Assembly: GCF_003573695.1 (NCBI RefSeq)
Contig: NC_039362.1
Coordinates: forward strand, 3,074,929-3,138,928
Reading direction: 5' to 3'
DNA: 64,000 bases
Origin: Papaver somniferum
Lineage: Eukaryota > Streptophyta > Magnoliopsida > Ranunculales > Papaveraceae
Part shown: positions 1 through 11,048 of the stretch, in pieces
How positions within the stretch are numbered: position 1 is the first letter of the stretch
Layout of the letters: every line of letters starts with the position of its first letter
Position numbers and translations under genes: made by a program
Notes under the pieces: model-generated
The model's database searches: none
The model's input: only the letters and a program-made list of their open reading frames with translations
What the model was told of the DNA's origin: nothing

Positions 1-1450
1 TGTATCCGACAATAAAAATTCCATTATCATGTATTGTATTACCTCAAACCAATAACCCTTTTAAAATAAATGCAAGCATGATACAAATACTTCCTATATT
101 TCGAGGGTTCGATTCTAAGAACCCCTATACTCATGTAAGAGAGTTTGAACAAATTTGTCGGACTATGCAACCTGATCATATGTCCGAAGACTCTCTGAAA
201 TTGCGTTTGTTTACATTTTCTTTAAAGGAAAGGGCCAAAACATGGTTTTACGGTTTGAGACCACAATCAATCAACACTTGGGACCAACTCACAGATCTAT
301 TTTTCAAAAAATTCTTTCCACATCATAGGACCATCGCTATTCGTCAAAGTATCAATTGTTTTGTCCAATTGGATGAGGAAACTGTTTTTCACTATTTTGA
401 ACGTTTTAATGATTTACGCACCATGGATTTGAGAAGTGGAGACTTGTCGTCATCCTCTATGAGGGACTAGACTTTAAATCTCAAACCATGGTTGATTCAA
501 TGTGTAATGGTGAGTTTATTGATAAATCTGTGGATGATGCATGGAATTTTTTAGCCGAGATTGCAGAGAAAACCCATCAATGGGAATCCGTTAGGGAAAC
601 AGGAACAACACCACATGATATGAGTCACCCCCATGAATTAGAGTTTTATTCTTGTAATAGCTCCGACCTTAGGATTGAAAATTATCCTAGATTGCAAAAT
701 CCCTATCATGATGATGATGATGACTATGATGTTATGTTAGAAGAACATGTCTATACTGAAAATGTTATGGAACCTTTGGGTTCAAATACATTAGGCGTCT
801 CTGCCCCGACCTTAATGCATGATATGTCTTCTAGTATTCCATGTGATGTTTCCCCTGATGTGCCGATGCACGAGAATAAATCTGTTGATGATGTTGATGA
901 TTCTGATTGTGATCTTGCCAATTTGATTGATGATTGTGAGCATGATGTGACATGTGTAGATGAGTTAGGAGATTTTGATTTGATTGATAATGATATGCCT
1001 ATTCTTCTACCTAAGTCACAATCTGATGGCCCTCCACCCAATCTAGATTTGGTTTGTACCGATATTGTAAAACCAATTTTTCTGATAATGCCTAATCTAG
1101 GTTTGGAACTGTGTGCTTCCCAAGTCCTCTTGGACTATTTTTCATCCAAATATAATACATTTGAGGAACCACAGTTGGAAATAGCATGTTTGCCCGTCCC
1201 TAGCACAGTCCATTTCGAGTTAGACCTCGTACATGATGAACCCCCAAAACTGCGCGATTTTGTTTTCAAAACTATATCTTCTGTAAAATCCAGGTTTGGG
1301 GGTAGCTCATTTTGTTTTACAGCTTCACTTGCATGCCAATCATATTATTATTGTGTGAAGCTGTTGAAACTTCTACACTTTGTCTTTTGGGTTGATCCTC
1401 AACTCTTTAGATTGTTAGTGTATGGTGAATTTTTGTATATAATCCAGTAG
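1..1450 (+). pseudogene. E1 gag remnant, split by a frameshift/deletion
   Basis: The frame open from base 1 to 470 carries a retrotransposon gag (capsid-like) domain: residues such as RGFDSKNPYTHVREFEQIC, then LFTFSLKERAKTWFYGL and FFKKFFPHHRT are typical of plant gypsy gag. About 420-430 the reading moves to another frame, which is open to 1450 (its first ATG is at 488). The expected stretch around the switch looks shortened, so a small deletion is likely. The second part begins in gag (MCNGEFIDKSVDDAWNFLAE) and then becomes a very acidic, Asp-rich region with no recognised domain; the same acidic region is in the E2 ORF (35,415-36,953). No CCHC knuckle is left in this copy. Confidence 0.8.
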
Positions 1451-2893
1451 ATAAAATTTTAAAACCCTTTTTGTTCCTTTTGTATATATTTTGCTAATCC
1501 AATATGATCTCGGCTGACATATGTTGGATTATTGCCTTGAATAACGGAGTTCTAATATTGCTTTCGCCGAAATCGGGTATTCTCTTTCCTTTTTCTCTAC
1601 TCAACATGATCCTCTTCATATGTTGTATTATAATTTTGTTCATATTTTGAAACATTGAGGACAATGTTTAGTTTAGGTTTGGGGGTGAAAAGTAGATACC
1701 ACGATAATATGCCATAATTGAAAACAAAACTCCTTCTTTTTGAAAAAATTGAAAAATTCCAAAAAAATCAAAATTAAAAAAATCAAAATTAAAAATTAAA
1801 AATTGAAAAAAAAAACATAAAAAAATGGAGCTCATTTACCTTGAAATGTTGACTCTTGTGCAAATATGTAATTATTAGGAGTCTTAGTCTAGATATTTAG
1901 GCACCCTGATTCTAGCATAATTCACATAGTGATAAGAAATTTGCACGCGCATGATCTACCAATACATGTATGGCCTCGATCTTCAAGGTGTTTGATAGGA
2001 AGTTACGATTGCCAATCACTTTAGAATACTGAACGAAACTTGACTAGCTTGTTCTTTGGTTGGTTGGGATAGAAGGTGGAGGTTACATTAAGAAAAACAA
2101 CCATCGAATTTAACTGGGTGCATCAAAAAGGGCTACCTCTTGCAAAATGTCATGTAATTTTTTGTTTCCTTTTGTATATGTATCAAAAGTGTTTCCTTAT
2201 TCAAAAAAAAAAAAAAAAAACGATGTATATATTCAGAAAAAAAATATATATCAGAAAAATACAAAAAAAAATCAAGTATTTATCAATTCCATCATCTCTT
2301 GTTCCAAAAATAAAAGAGAGTAGTCAATGTAAATAAGAGTCATGTAAATAGTCATTTTGTTGTTTCATTGTAATAAGCAAGGAGGGTGTATGCCATTGAT
2401 GTACAACGCGAGTAATTGTGAAATACCTCCAACTCATTCACAATTCTCGTAAAGTCCGGACAGCTAGCTAGATTTCGACCTTGGTTCTTAGCCTGAGAAA
2501 CTATCTCTTAGTGATTAGTAGTCATAACTTCAGATCTTTCTTTGCACATGTGTAGATACACTTTACACTCTTATCACATGTCTTTTTTTGTTATCAGTGC
2601 TAGGATTGTGCCTTTGATAGCTAGATTGACATCTCCATTTTGATGTGAGCTTAAACTGACTTGCACATGTCACATTTGATGGAATCTGAGCTTATATTTT
2701 GACCTAGAACTTTGTAGGTACGTTCTAAGCAAACCTTCACGAGACTTCAACTCGTCCACTAGGGACACTTAGTGGTTTAAAAGGCTTAGTGCATACGCTA
2801 AATGCATTCGAGAGACCAGCGACAGTGGTATAGTTAGGATTTCCTTAGTTTTGTTTTACTTGAGGACAAGTAAAATTCAGGTTTGGGGGTATT
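1451..2893 (+). other. E1 3' non-coding region with two T/G-rich purine tracts
   Basis: No coding signal. A-rich stretches at about 1745-1830 and 2204-2220 produce lysine-rich false frames. There are two copies of the core AGGTTTGGGGG, one at about 1675-1686 and one at about 2879-2890. The second sits directly before the LTR start and is the polypurine tract that would prime plus-strand synthesis. The whole block is repeated in E2 (36,954-38,403) and, inverted, in E3 (61,025-62,288). Confidence 0.75.
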
Positions 2894-5362
2894 TGATGAG
2901 TGCCAAATATTGTATATATTTATCCCTTTTTGTTGGCATTTAACTCATCTTTTGTGTAGTAATTCTACATTTTATCCCATATTCTGTATTTTCATTGTTT
3001 TCAAGAATAAATATTTTTCTTACTTAATTTTGCATTTTTAGGTAATAAATAAAGTCTGGATAACTTGCGGAGCGGAAAAGAGCTGAAGAGTGGTGAAAAG
3101 CCGGAAGAAATTACGCAAGGAAGCCGCAAAGAATGGAGCGCACTTCCAAAAAGCTAGGAATGGGCTCAAGAAGGAAGAATTGTTCTTGAAGAAGATATGG
3201 GCTTGGCATACCCAAGGCCCAAAACCCTTACCCAAACCCATTTTCTATATCCATACCCGCCTCCATTCTCAGCCGTTAGATCGGATCCATCTCATCATCC
3301 AATGGTCGCTTCTTCATCGTTCATCAAAATCTGAAGTCCCTGCAAAACACCATAGTGCCTAAATTCCAAGCCTTCAGATTAGATCACATTTAGATCCTAC
3401 GGTCGCTTCTTTGCCTATGCATCAAATATCGATACTTCCGCTTAACACTTCAACACCTAACCTCGATCTTCGTCGTTAACTTTGTTGTATCAAAGCATCC
3501 GACGGTCGCTACCAGCCTCTTCAGGGGTAGCCATCCGATTCACCTACCAGCTTCGCATCCAGTGACTCAGATTCGCCAACATCGAACTTTGATATCCCGC
3601 CTCACACACTAGCAATCTATACCTATTAACCTAAAAACATCGACCATTCTCTTCTCTTTCTTCTTCTCCCTCTTTCTCCCCTACCCCGACAGTTGCAGAG
3701 CCACCACCACCTTCTCCCTGCCGCGCCACCAAACGCCCTGCCACAACCACCTTGAGCTCACACACTGCCACCCTATCATCCTACACGCGATTGATAGCTT
3801 CCCCCATCCTTCTAGCCCTTATCCCATCAACTTATTACCTAACCTAAACCCTAGGTTATGGGTTGATGGATTAACGTGTGCTAGAGAGAAATTGAAGGCA
3901 TGGAGAGGTAGAGGAGGACAAATAGAAGCATGGGTCGACATCAAACTGGAGTGGTTGTGTCAAATTGGGTGAGTAATCCCTAACCCTAGCCTCAACTGTT
4001 TTGGGGGGGGGGGGTTTGGGGAAAATGTATAGAACTATAAATTGAGAGCTGGGGTGTTGTAGAAAACTGTTCTTGGACTAGCCAAGTTACCAATTAGGTT
4101 TAATTTCAATTTTAGGTTTAATTCCAATTTCAATTTCAACTGTTAAAATTTTAGGGTTCTTAATTTAATTTAATTCAATTTCAATTTTTTTTTTGCTTTG
4201 CTGTTAGTTCAATTTACCTTATGTTAATTTCATGTTCATTGCATTTCATTTCAATTACAATTTCATGCTCAATGTCTGTTAATTTTAGTGTTTGATGTCT
4301 GTTAGTATAATGAAAGTTTTAGTTTTAGTGCTTGATGTCTGTTTAGTCTTTCAGTGTGGATTTAATGTCTGTTTAGTTTTAATGTCTGTTAGTATAATGC
4401 AAGTGACTGTTAGTTTTAGGTTTACAATGTTCAAATGACATGTTTTGTTCATTGTTAGTGGTAGAAGTTTAGTTTAGAATCCATGGAAGTTGAGCTCATT
4501 GAGAAATGGGGGGAATTTAGTGTCCACTGTTGCTTGTGATTGACTGTGCTGTTAAAAGACAGTCAATTCTAGGAGCAAAACAGTGGACAAGCTTCTTCTC
4601 CTCCCATTCCATTTGTATGTCTAGGATCTTGCCATTTTATTTTTGTATCTTGTTCTTTCTTTACTCTTTGCCTTAGGCTAACTGCCTTTGTGCCATCATT
4701 TCCCACTGCCTTTGGCCATTGGTCATTGTTTTTGCTCTAATTTTCCACTGTTTTCTTCCCCTTGGCTTGTTGCCTCCTTTCTCCTGCTGTGCCAGCACCA
4801 CTGCTGCTGCAACCTGGTTTCCACTGTTGCTGCTGCAACTGAGCTTGGCTCACAGCACAAGCCCAGCTCATCATTAGGTTACCAAGCCCAGTTCTCAGTC
4901 ATTACAAAGGTCCAGGTCACTTTTAAAGTAAAAGCCTGATTCAATCAAAGCCTGAACTCAATTAAAGGCCCAGTCCAATTCAGGTTTAAGGCAAAAGCCT
5001 AATTCAGTCCACCAAAGGCCCAGTTCACTGTCAAGGGTACTCAAAGCCCATTGACATTCAAAGCCCAGTGCACTTCAAAGGCCAAGCCTAGTGCACTTCA
5101 AGACCAACTGAGCCCAAGCTCAGTTCACTTCATTATCAAACAAGCATATAATCCAAAGGTACCCTAAGCCCAAAGCCCAAAAGGCTTCATAGTTAACCAA
5201 CAACAAATTAGAGCCCAAAATAGCTAGAGAACTCCAAACACACCCAGTCTCTGTGGATCGACCCGTACTTGCACGAGCTACAACTGACGACCGTGCACTT
5301 GCGGTATTACTGTAGGCCCGTTTCATTTCGCTTCAATTTTATACGCTTTCCCGGGTCCACCA
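2894..5362 (+). repeat. E1 3' LTR (about 2.47 kb)
   Basis: The LTR starts TGATGAGTGCC just after the purine tract, exactly as in E2 and E3, and I place its end at CCACCA (5362), the same ending as E3 and close to CACACCA in E2. It contains a run of ten G at about 4003-4012 and many dispersed AAAGCCCA-type words from 4,860 to 5,220. No 5' partner is in the window, so identity between the two LTRs cannot be judged. The right border abuts a chromovirus LTR, so the end could be off by a few bases. Confidence 0.7.
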
Positions 5363-5671
5363 TGGATCAACCTTAAACTGTTTGCTAAGCTTGCACAAGT
5401 ATTGTTCCAAGATTTCTCTAGGTTTTCTGTATCTAGTATATGTCCTTATCTATTAGCCAAAGCCCTCTATTTATAGCCTTCATCGTACTCAGCCGACCAA
5501 GAACTTCTATTAGGAATCTATTTCCTAAACTAAGAGTATTGCCTAAAACAAAACTCTTCTCTAACTAGGAATTCTGCCTAAAAAATGATTCCTTTCCTAG
5601 AATAGGATTCTTCCTTCAACTTAGCTTGAGGTTAACTAAGTTCCTAAAGGAGTACGGATATACCTGTATCA
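5363..5671 (-). repeat. Short LTR of a chromovirus-type gypsy element (minus)
   Basis: Read on the minus strand it starts TGATACAGG after a purine tract (AAAAGGAGGACCC, around 5,672-5,690) and ends GGTTGATCCA at 5363. A minus-strand TATA box, CTATAAATAGAG, lies near 5,465-5,476. The borders are inferred from TG/CA ends and the tract; no second LTR copy is visible. It abuts the E1 LTR, so E1 may have inserted at this point. Confidence 0.5.
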
Positions 5672-5689
5672 TGGGTCCTCCTTTTAAGA

Positions 5690-6278
5690 ACTTGAACTCA
5701 TGTGAGAGTTAAAAATGAAGGTTAAGGAACTCGAGAGTCCATTCTTCCTTGTTAAACCTCTTGACCTTTCTAGGAACTTGACCTTTACATCCAATTAGAA
5801 AAGCTTCTTTCTCTTCTTGTCGTGTTTTAGTCACTCTTCGCTCCAATATGCAGTCTTCCTTGAGTGGTTCCTCTCTATCAAACCATAATTATTCTACTCA
5901 CAGTAAGATCATAGTGTCGTCACCATCATCATCTATTAATGGTGGCTCAAACAACTTCAAGTATTCGGCATTTATAACCGAGTACATTCCTAGATAAGGT
6001 GCCAGATCTAGACGAAAGGAATTGTCACCAATCTGATCGAGAATACAAAATAGTCCATACCACAATGGCTTCAACTTCTTACCTTCCCCCTTCAGTCGTT
6101 TCTTACCTAATTTTAACCATACCAAGTCACCAACACCAAAATTACAAGGCACAAGATGCTTGTCATGCTTTGCTTTGTATTTTGGATTGTGACTTCTTTA
6201 ATTGTGCTTCAACAGTCGCATGAATCTGAGATATCTTCTCCAAGAAATTTTGTTCCTTTTGCCGTTCAATTCCTTCCT

Positions 6279-6312
<34 letters not shown>

Positions 6313-6400
6313 TTGAGGTGTCACTAGAAAATACTAGATCGAAAAGACTAGGCGGTAAGTAACCATAACACATCTCGAAAGGAGATTTTTCTGAAGAAAT
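5690..6400 (-). pseudogene. 3' end of chromovirus gypsy polyprotein (integrase C-terminus)
   Basis: The minus frame 6152-5898 reads FGVGDLVWLKLGKKRLKG, then KLKPLWYGLFCILDQIGDN and YSVINAEYLKLFEPPLID: the GPY/F-type C-terminal module of Ty3/gypsy integrases in the chromovirus branch. Similar reading continues beyond the stop toward 5,690 (LIGCKGQVPRKVKRF), and upstream fragments (IHATVEAQL-like and a YLPP-like stretch) lie at 6,160-6,400. A run of 33 C interrupts the frame at 6280-6312. Catalytic integrase residues are absent, so this is a decayed fragment. Confidence 0.75.
6280..6312. repeat. Homopolymer run of 33 C
   Basis: Thirty-three consecutive C interrupt the decayed gypsy polyprotein. 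Long G/C homopolymers are rare in plant DNA and prone to length error in sequencing. The proline-rich frame across it has no meaning. Confidence 0.95.
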
Positions 6401-7221
6401 CAGTGGTGTTTTAATCTGGACTAATTCTCGGGGGTTTTCTATAAGATTGTAGTTTTCCTCGTTAACAAAAATCTCTGGTGTCTGTGTTATTTATTCTCCG
6501 TGTTACATTGCTTTATCTTTATAATTGAAATATCAGATAGTGTTAACTCAACTATAAAGGAGATACAAGACTCGTTCTTGTGAATTCGTATCTTGAAATA
6601 TAAATTACAAGACTTGTTCTTGTTGGAATTCGGTTTGTTTCGCAAACAATTTGGGTATATACTAAGTCTAATTACCTTGTTAAAGCAATCTTAAATACAG
6701 CTTATTAACCGAACATATAGATTGTACAAGGATTGTCCATATAGGTTCCTGAATAAAAAAGTTAGTGGTGTACTAGTTATCCTCCCCTTTTTAAAAGATT
6801 TGATAGATTCAAAAATAAAAAATATTCATGAATAAGTTTTGTTGGAGCTGGAGCGAAAGAGGAAAAATAAAAATTTATTTACATAGAGAAGCCTTGTTAG
6901 AGTTGGAGTGAACGAGAGGGATGATGAAAAGGGAATTTTTTCAGCAGAAACGAAGATGAAAAGATAAAACTAACGTGATATATAAAATAAAAAGAAAATC
7001 AACTATTTATACGAAGATCTCAAAGGATTGAGTTTCATATTTAACTTATACCCCCTCATTGGGTTTGAGATATAATGAAGTATCACTAGAAAAAGTAGTA
7101 AAGAACATCACCTATCAAGCTCTCAGTGTATGTGTAGTTGTGATATTTTACAACCAGGCATCCAAAAGGTGCGAATCACATCTCGATATCACCATCATTA
7201 TCATAATATCAATCGGGGTAT
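6401..7221. other. Unassigned AT-rich interval, possibly LTR remnants
   Basis: No gene found. The stretch 6,420-6,790 resembles degraded LTR sequence of copia type (a GGTGTCTGTGTTATTTATTC-like word followed by AATTGAAATATCAGATAG), but I see no matching second copy. 6,800-7,221 holds two related short repeats (GTTGGAGCTGGAGCGAAAGA and GTTAGAGTTGGAGTGAACGA) about 60 bp apart. Confidence 0.4.
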
Positions 7222-8949
7222 TGTAGATGGGGGAAAACGATTTGCTGGTTTTTAAGGAATTGAGGAGACGACCGTACGGAGGAGACTCCTCGAACCGAGC
7301 GAAATGTTAAACCTCAGACAGATGCACCGCTGCAAATGGGGTGCTTTAGATTCGAGAGATCAATCTGTAGTACTCCGGCCTAAATCAAGACAATGACCGT
7401 TCCAGAGTAAATTCGGTCACAAGAGAGGATGGGTTGATCTTTAGGAGGGAAGCTGGGAAATGTGTGGAATCAATGGTAATCAAAGATTGTGGGTGTGTGA
7501 ATTTTGAATATGATAAGCTCTGAATGATTGAAATTGCTCAATTGAGAGTAGTTGCTCAATTGATGAGTTGATGATCTCGTGTTGTCGATGAGACGTGAGA
7601 TTGATGATACTGTTGATGCTGATGATTCAATCATGATTCAGAGACTTATTTATATTGTTGGAATTGTAGACACCATGATCCCATGAAGTGTGACAGTTGA
7701 TGGAATCAAGGAGTGGGAAAGTGGAGATCGTGTTTGAAACCAGTTGCTCATCTTGTGGAGACTTGGTCGATTTTCCACCCACTACCTAGTGAATTCCTTC
7801 AACTGATTGCACGACTTGATCACATTCCATCGTGTGTTTTAACACACGTGACGTAGAACGCCAGACCAAAACCCTAAGTGATATCCCCCCAAGTGACACG
7901 ATTGACGTCTCGTGGTTTGTTAGTCAATTGATGACTTCGTGGTTTGATGGGACGATGAGTCCATGTAGTCGTTGAGTTGAACATGATGTTCTGAAACTCG
8001 TGAATTGAACATGTCATGAGACAAAGGTATAGTTCTTACGATGAAGTGAGCAAATATTGCTCATTCGGTGGATCGTTGAATATTGATTGTTGAACCAATA
8101 TTCCTTGGTTTGAACAAATATTTATCATCTGAGCAAGTGTTGCTCATGTGATGAATTGTTGAATATTTGATCGTCTGAGCATGTGTTGCTCGTCTGATGG
8201 ATTATTGGCAGTGTACCAAAAATATTAATTTAGAATACTGGTCGTTGAACCGAGAATAATTAATAAAATTAATGACCATGAGGTCGTCATAAAATTATTA
8301 AGGTTAGAATCTGGAATGATGATCCTTGGATTCAGAAACCCTAATTTGATCAATTGATGATCAATTCATGGTTCGTCAGAATTTCAACCATGGGATGAAG
8401 GAGGGAGCAACTACATGGGACCGTGGATCAACCATGTAGTGTCCATATGCTCACGTGAGCAAATTCGAATAACTCCTGAAGATTTGACGATTTGTTGGTG
8501 AAAGAATGATTAAATGCCGGTTTAATCATTTATTCGAAAATGCTCGTCTGAGCCTTAGGTGAGAAAACCTAATTAATTATGACGAGGCGAGGGACCGACC
8601 ATGAAGTCATGAAACCAGCCCTGGGTTGTCCCGTGACCGCCTGAAGATCACTTCATGAAAATCCAGAGTGTTTGGGAGAGTTTTGGACCTAATACGAGCA
8701 ATTGTGCAAATTAGGTCAAAACTGTGAAAATTGATGGGACCGGCTTCCGTGAGCCAAAGAGCCAATCTTGGTCGGTAAAGATAGCGTGCTCGTGTCCCCA
8801 AGGCGTCCGCGTCTCAGTCCTGAGAATTTTGATATTTTCTGGCGTGCAATTGAGCATCCATTCGAGAAAATATGCCAAAATTAGGGTTTCGACGAAACTG
8901 AGGAAAACACCATGAGATGATGAAAAATAATTATAAAATAAGGAATGAG

Positions 8950-9955
8950 GAGGCGTGGGACCGCCGTGGTCAAGGCATGGTCGGCCGGTCGTGACCACGG
9001 TCTCGTGGTGCCTTTTCCTTAATTTTATAATATTTTGATGATTTTATGAAAAATTCATGAATTTCGAGAAATTTGATGAATTTTGGGAGTTTCCATGAAT
9101 TGAAGGAGTTTTCATGAGTTCAAGGAAGCAAAAGATATTAAAATAATAAAAAAAGGGCGTGTGGGACCGTGGAAGGCATGGACGACCGGCTAGGGCCCGA
9201 TCCCACGAGTTTCCCTAGTTTTATAATAATTTTACGAAAAATTCATGAATTTTGAGAATTTTGATGAATTTAGGGAGTTTCCATGAATTGAAGGAGTTTT
9301 CATAAGTTCAAGGAAGCAAAAATATTAAAATAATAAAAAACAAGGGCGTGTGGGACCGTGGAAGGCATGGCCGGCCGGCTAGGGCCCGGTCCCACGAGTT
9401 TTCCTAATTTTTTAATATTTTTAGGTATTTTGATGATTTGAGGGAATTTTTCCTAATTTGAGAGAAATACCATGAAATCAAGGAATTTGATGAATTCAAG
9501 GAAAACTAATAATAAAATAATGAAACAAAGGGGCGTGTGGGACCGACTAGGGCATGGCCGGCCAGCCAAGGCCCGGTCCCATAAGTTTTCATAATTTATT
9601 TTATTTTATTATTATTTGATGATTTGTGCAAAAATACCATGAAATCAAGGAGTTTTATCATGAAATTAGAGAAATAATAATAATAATAAAATAATAAGGA
9701 ACCGTGGGTGTGGGGCCGGTTGGCCAATGGTCACGCCCACACTCCTTTCCTTAATTTTATATTATTTTTTATGGATTTATGGAAGTACCATGAAACCGAG
9801 GAGTTTCCTCAAGACGTATGAGATTTGATAAAATGAGAGAATTTTCATCAAATCATGGAAAATAATAAAAATGCATTAAAAATATAAAACTGGCATGAGA
9901 TTGACCACGACACGGTCGGTCGGTCGTGTGTCCGTGCTCTCAGCACCCTGGTCAA
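8950..9955. repeat. About six tandem units of roughly 187 bp, each with a GC-rich hairpin
   Basis: GC-rich cores recur near 8,956, 9,157, 9,344, 9,531, about 9,700 and about 9,890, so spacing is about 170-200 bp. The clearest units carry GTGTGGGACCG and, about 40 bp later, CGGTCCCA, which form an inverted repeat around a CCGGCCGGC-like centre. Cores are separated by AT-rich DNA with ATGAATT and CCATGAA words. The array lies in the U3 part of the long LTR, 1.3-2.3 kb upstream of its TATA box. Confidence 0.8.
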
Positions 9956-10179
9956 TATTTTTAATTATTTATTATTTTCTTCCCTATTTTGCATAGGTTC
10001 ATCGTTTCGTTGTATTTTTTGAAATACTCGTTCGTGCGGTGACTGTTAGTGTATCGTCGTTGAATACACCTTCACCATTTGAATCGGGGCTTACTTAGAG
10101 GTAGCTTAGACGCCCGGTTGTTGATTATTTATTACTAATTGTGGAATTCAGTGGAGAATAATTCACAAAACTGAGTAAT

Positions 10180-10600
10180 AAGATGTTTATTATTAATTCA
10201 TAGGATCAGCTGAGGATTCGACTACGAATTCAGAATAATAAGTGAGCATTACCATTCCATGGGATCGTAGATTCGACCATAGAATCAGAGTAATTAAGGT
10301 TTATCTATTACCATTTACAAGACCAGTTGTGGATTCGATCAAGAAATCAGAGTAATGAGATAATATGGTTATTGCTATTCTATGAGATCAAGCTGTGGAT
10401 TCGATCATAGAATCAGAACAATTGTTATTTCCATTCCATGGGACTAGTCGTGGATTCGACCATGGAATAGGAGCAATTTTTATTGCCATTCCATGGGACC
10501 AGTCGTGGATTCGACCATGGAATAGGATCAATTGCTATTGCCATTCCATGGGACCAGTCGTGGATTCGACCATGGAATAGGAGCAATAATAGATTATTCT
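10180..10600. repeat. About seven tandem units of 55-63 bp with palindromic arms
   Basis: The unit contains CCATTCCATGGGACCAGTCG then GGATTCGACCATGGAATAGG. The last three units, near 10,429, 10,485 and 10,541, are nearly identical at 56 bp; earlier units are more diverged. CCATTCCATGG and CCATGGAAT within a unit can pair. A separate pair of direct repeats, GCTCTATACTAGNAGAGCAA, follows near 10,662 and 10,781. Confidence 0.8.
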
Positions 10601-11048
10601 GGGAATTCAGTAGTGAATGTCACGGCAGAATTAATCTTAATTAGGAATAATTAACTTTGTGGCTCTATACTAGAAGAGCAAGCTGTCTAGGAGCATTAAT
10701 TATCCCGATATGAGCTTGTCGGTAAGTCATATCCTTTATATAGTCAGGGTAAACTCGTTGTTTGTTCCTGAAGACGTTATCGCTCTATACTAGCAGAGCA
10801 AGCTGTCTAGGAGCCGTCCATCTCGTGATACTATATAGAAATAATCACTGAAAGTGTTCAGTATTCATGAGATATGTCGTTGTCAAGTCGTGAGACTACA
10901 TATCTACATGTACTCTGAGAGAAAGTACTCTCCGTTGAGAATTCGATGAGAGACCCGTGTCTCAATACTCACGTCTGATTGCTGGATCAGAGCTTCGTAT
11001 AATTATGAGTTTACGATTTTAGCCCTTGTCGAAAATCCACCATCTACA

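Larger units (their letters stand above)
1..5362 (+). mobile_element. E1: 3' part of a non-autonomous Athila-like LTR retrotransposon
   Basis: The element enters the window in mid-gag and runs through a broken gag, a 1.4 kb non-coding region, a purine tract and a full 3' LTR that ends at 5362. No reverse transcriptase, RNase H or integrase lies between gag and LTR, so this copy cannot encode its own replication enzymes. Its non-coding region and LTR start match E2 (32,014-40,571, same strand) and E3 (59,166-64,000, opposite strand). The assignment to the Athila branch of Ty3/gypsy rests on the gag style, the tRNA-Asp-type primer site seen in E2 and the integrase of E3. The 5' LTR lies outside the window. 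Confidence 0.85.
7222..11048 (-). repeat. Very long LTR (3.83 kb) of a Tat/Ogre-type gypsy element (minus)
   Basis: Both ends form an inverted repeat: TGTAGATGG at 7222 and CCATCTACA ending at 11048. The minus orientation is supported by a TATA box (AATATAAATAAGTC on the minus strand, near 7,640-7,652, about 430 bp before the LTR 3' end) and by a purine tract (AAGCAGGGGACTTAA on the minus strand) immediately outside 11048, which makes this a 3' LTR with its internal region at higher coordinates. Flanking 5-mers differ (GGTAT versus TTAAG), as expected if one side is internal rather than a solo LTR. LTRs of several kilobases are typical of the Tat lineage. No gag or pol of this element is visible, so lineage is inferred. 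Confidence 0.65.

Noticed and set aside
2076..2336. Small ORF rich in Lys in the E1 3' region (also 37,622-37,949 and 61,582-61,791)
   Set aside because: Produced by A/T homopolymers in a non-coding block shared by the three LTR elements; lengths change freely between copies.
6156..6362. Proline-rich ORF across 6,280-6,312
   Set aside because: The proline run is only the 33-C homopolymer; the true coding remnant here is on the minus strand.
7222..11048. Reading this block as a solo LTR or as a plus-strand LTR
   Set aside because: Flanking 5-mers do not match, the purine tract lies on the right side and the TATA box is on the minus strand, which together fit a 3' LTR in minus orientation.
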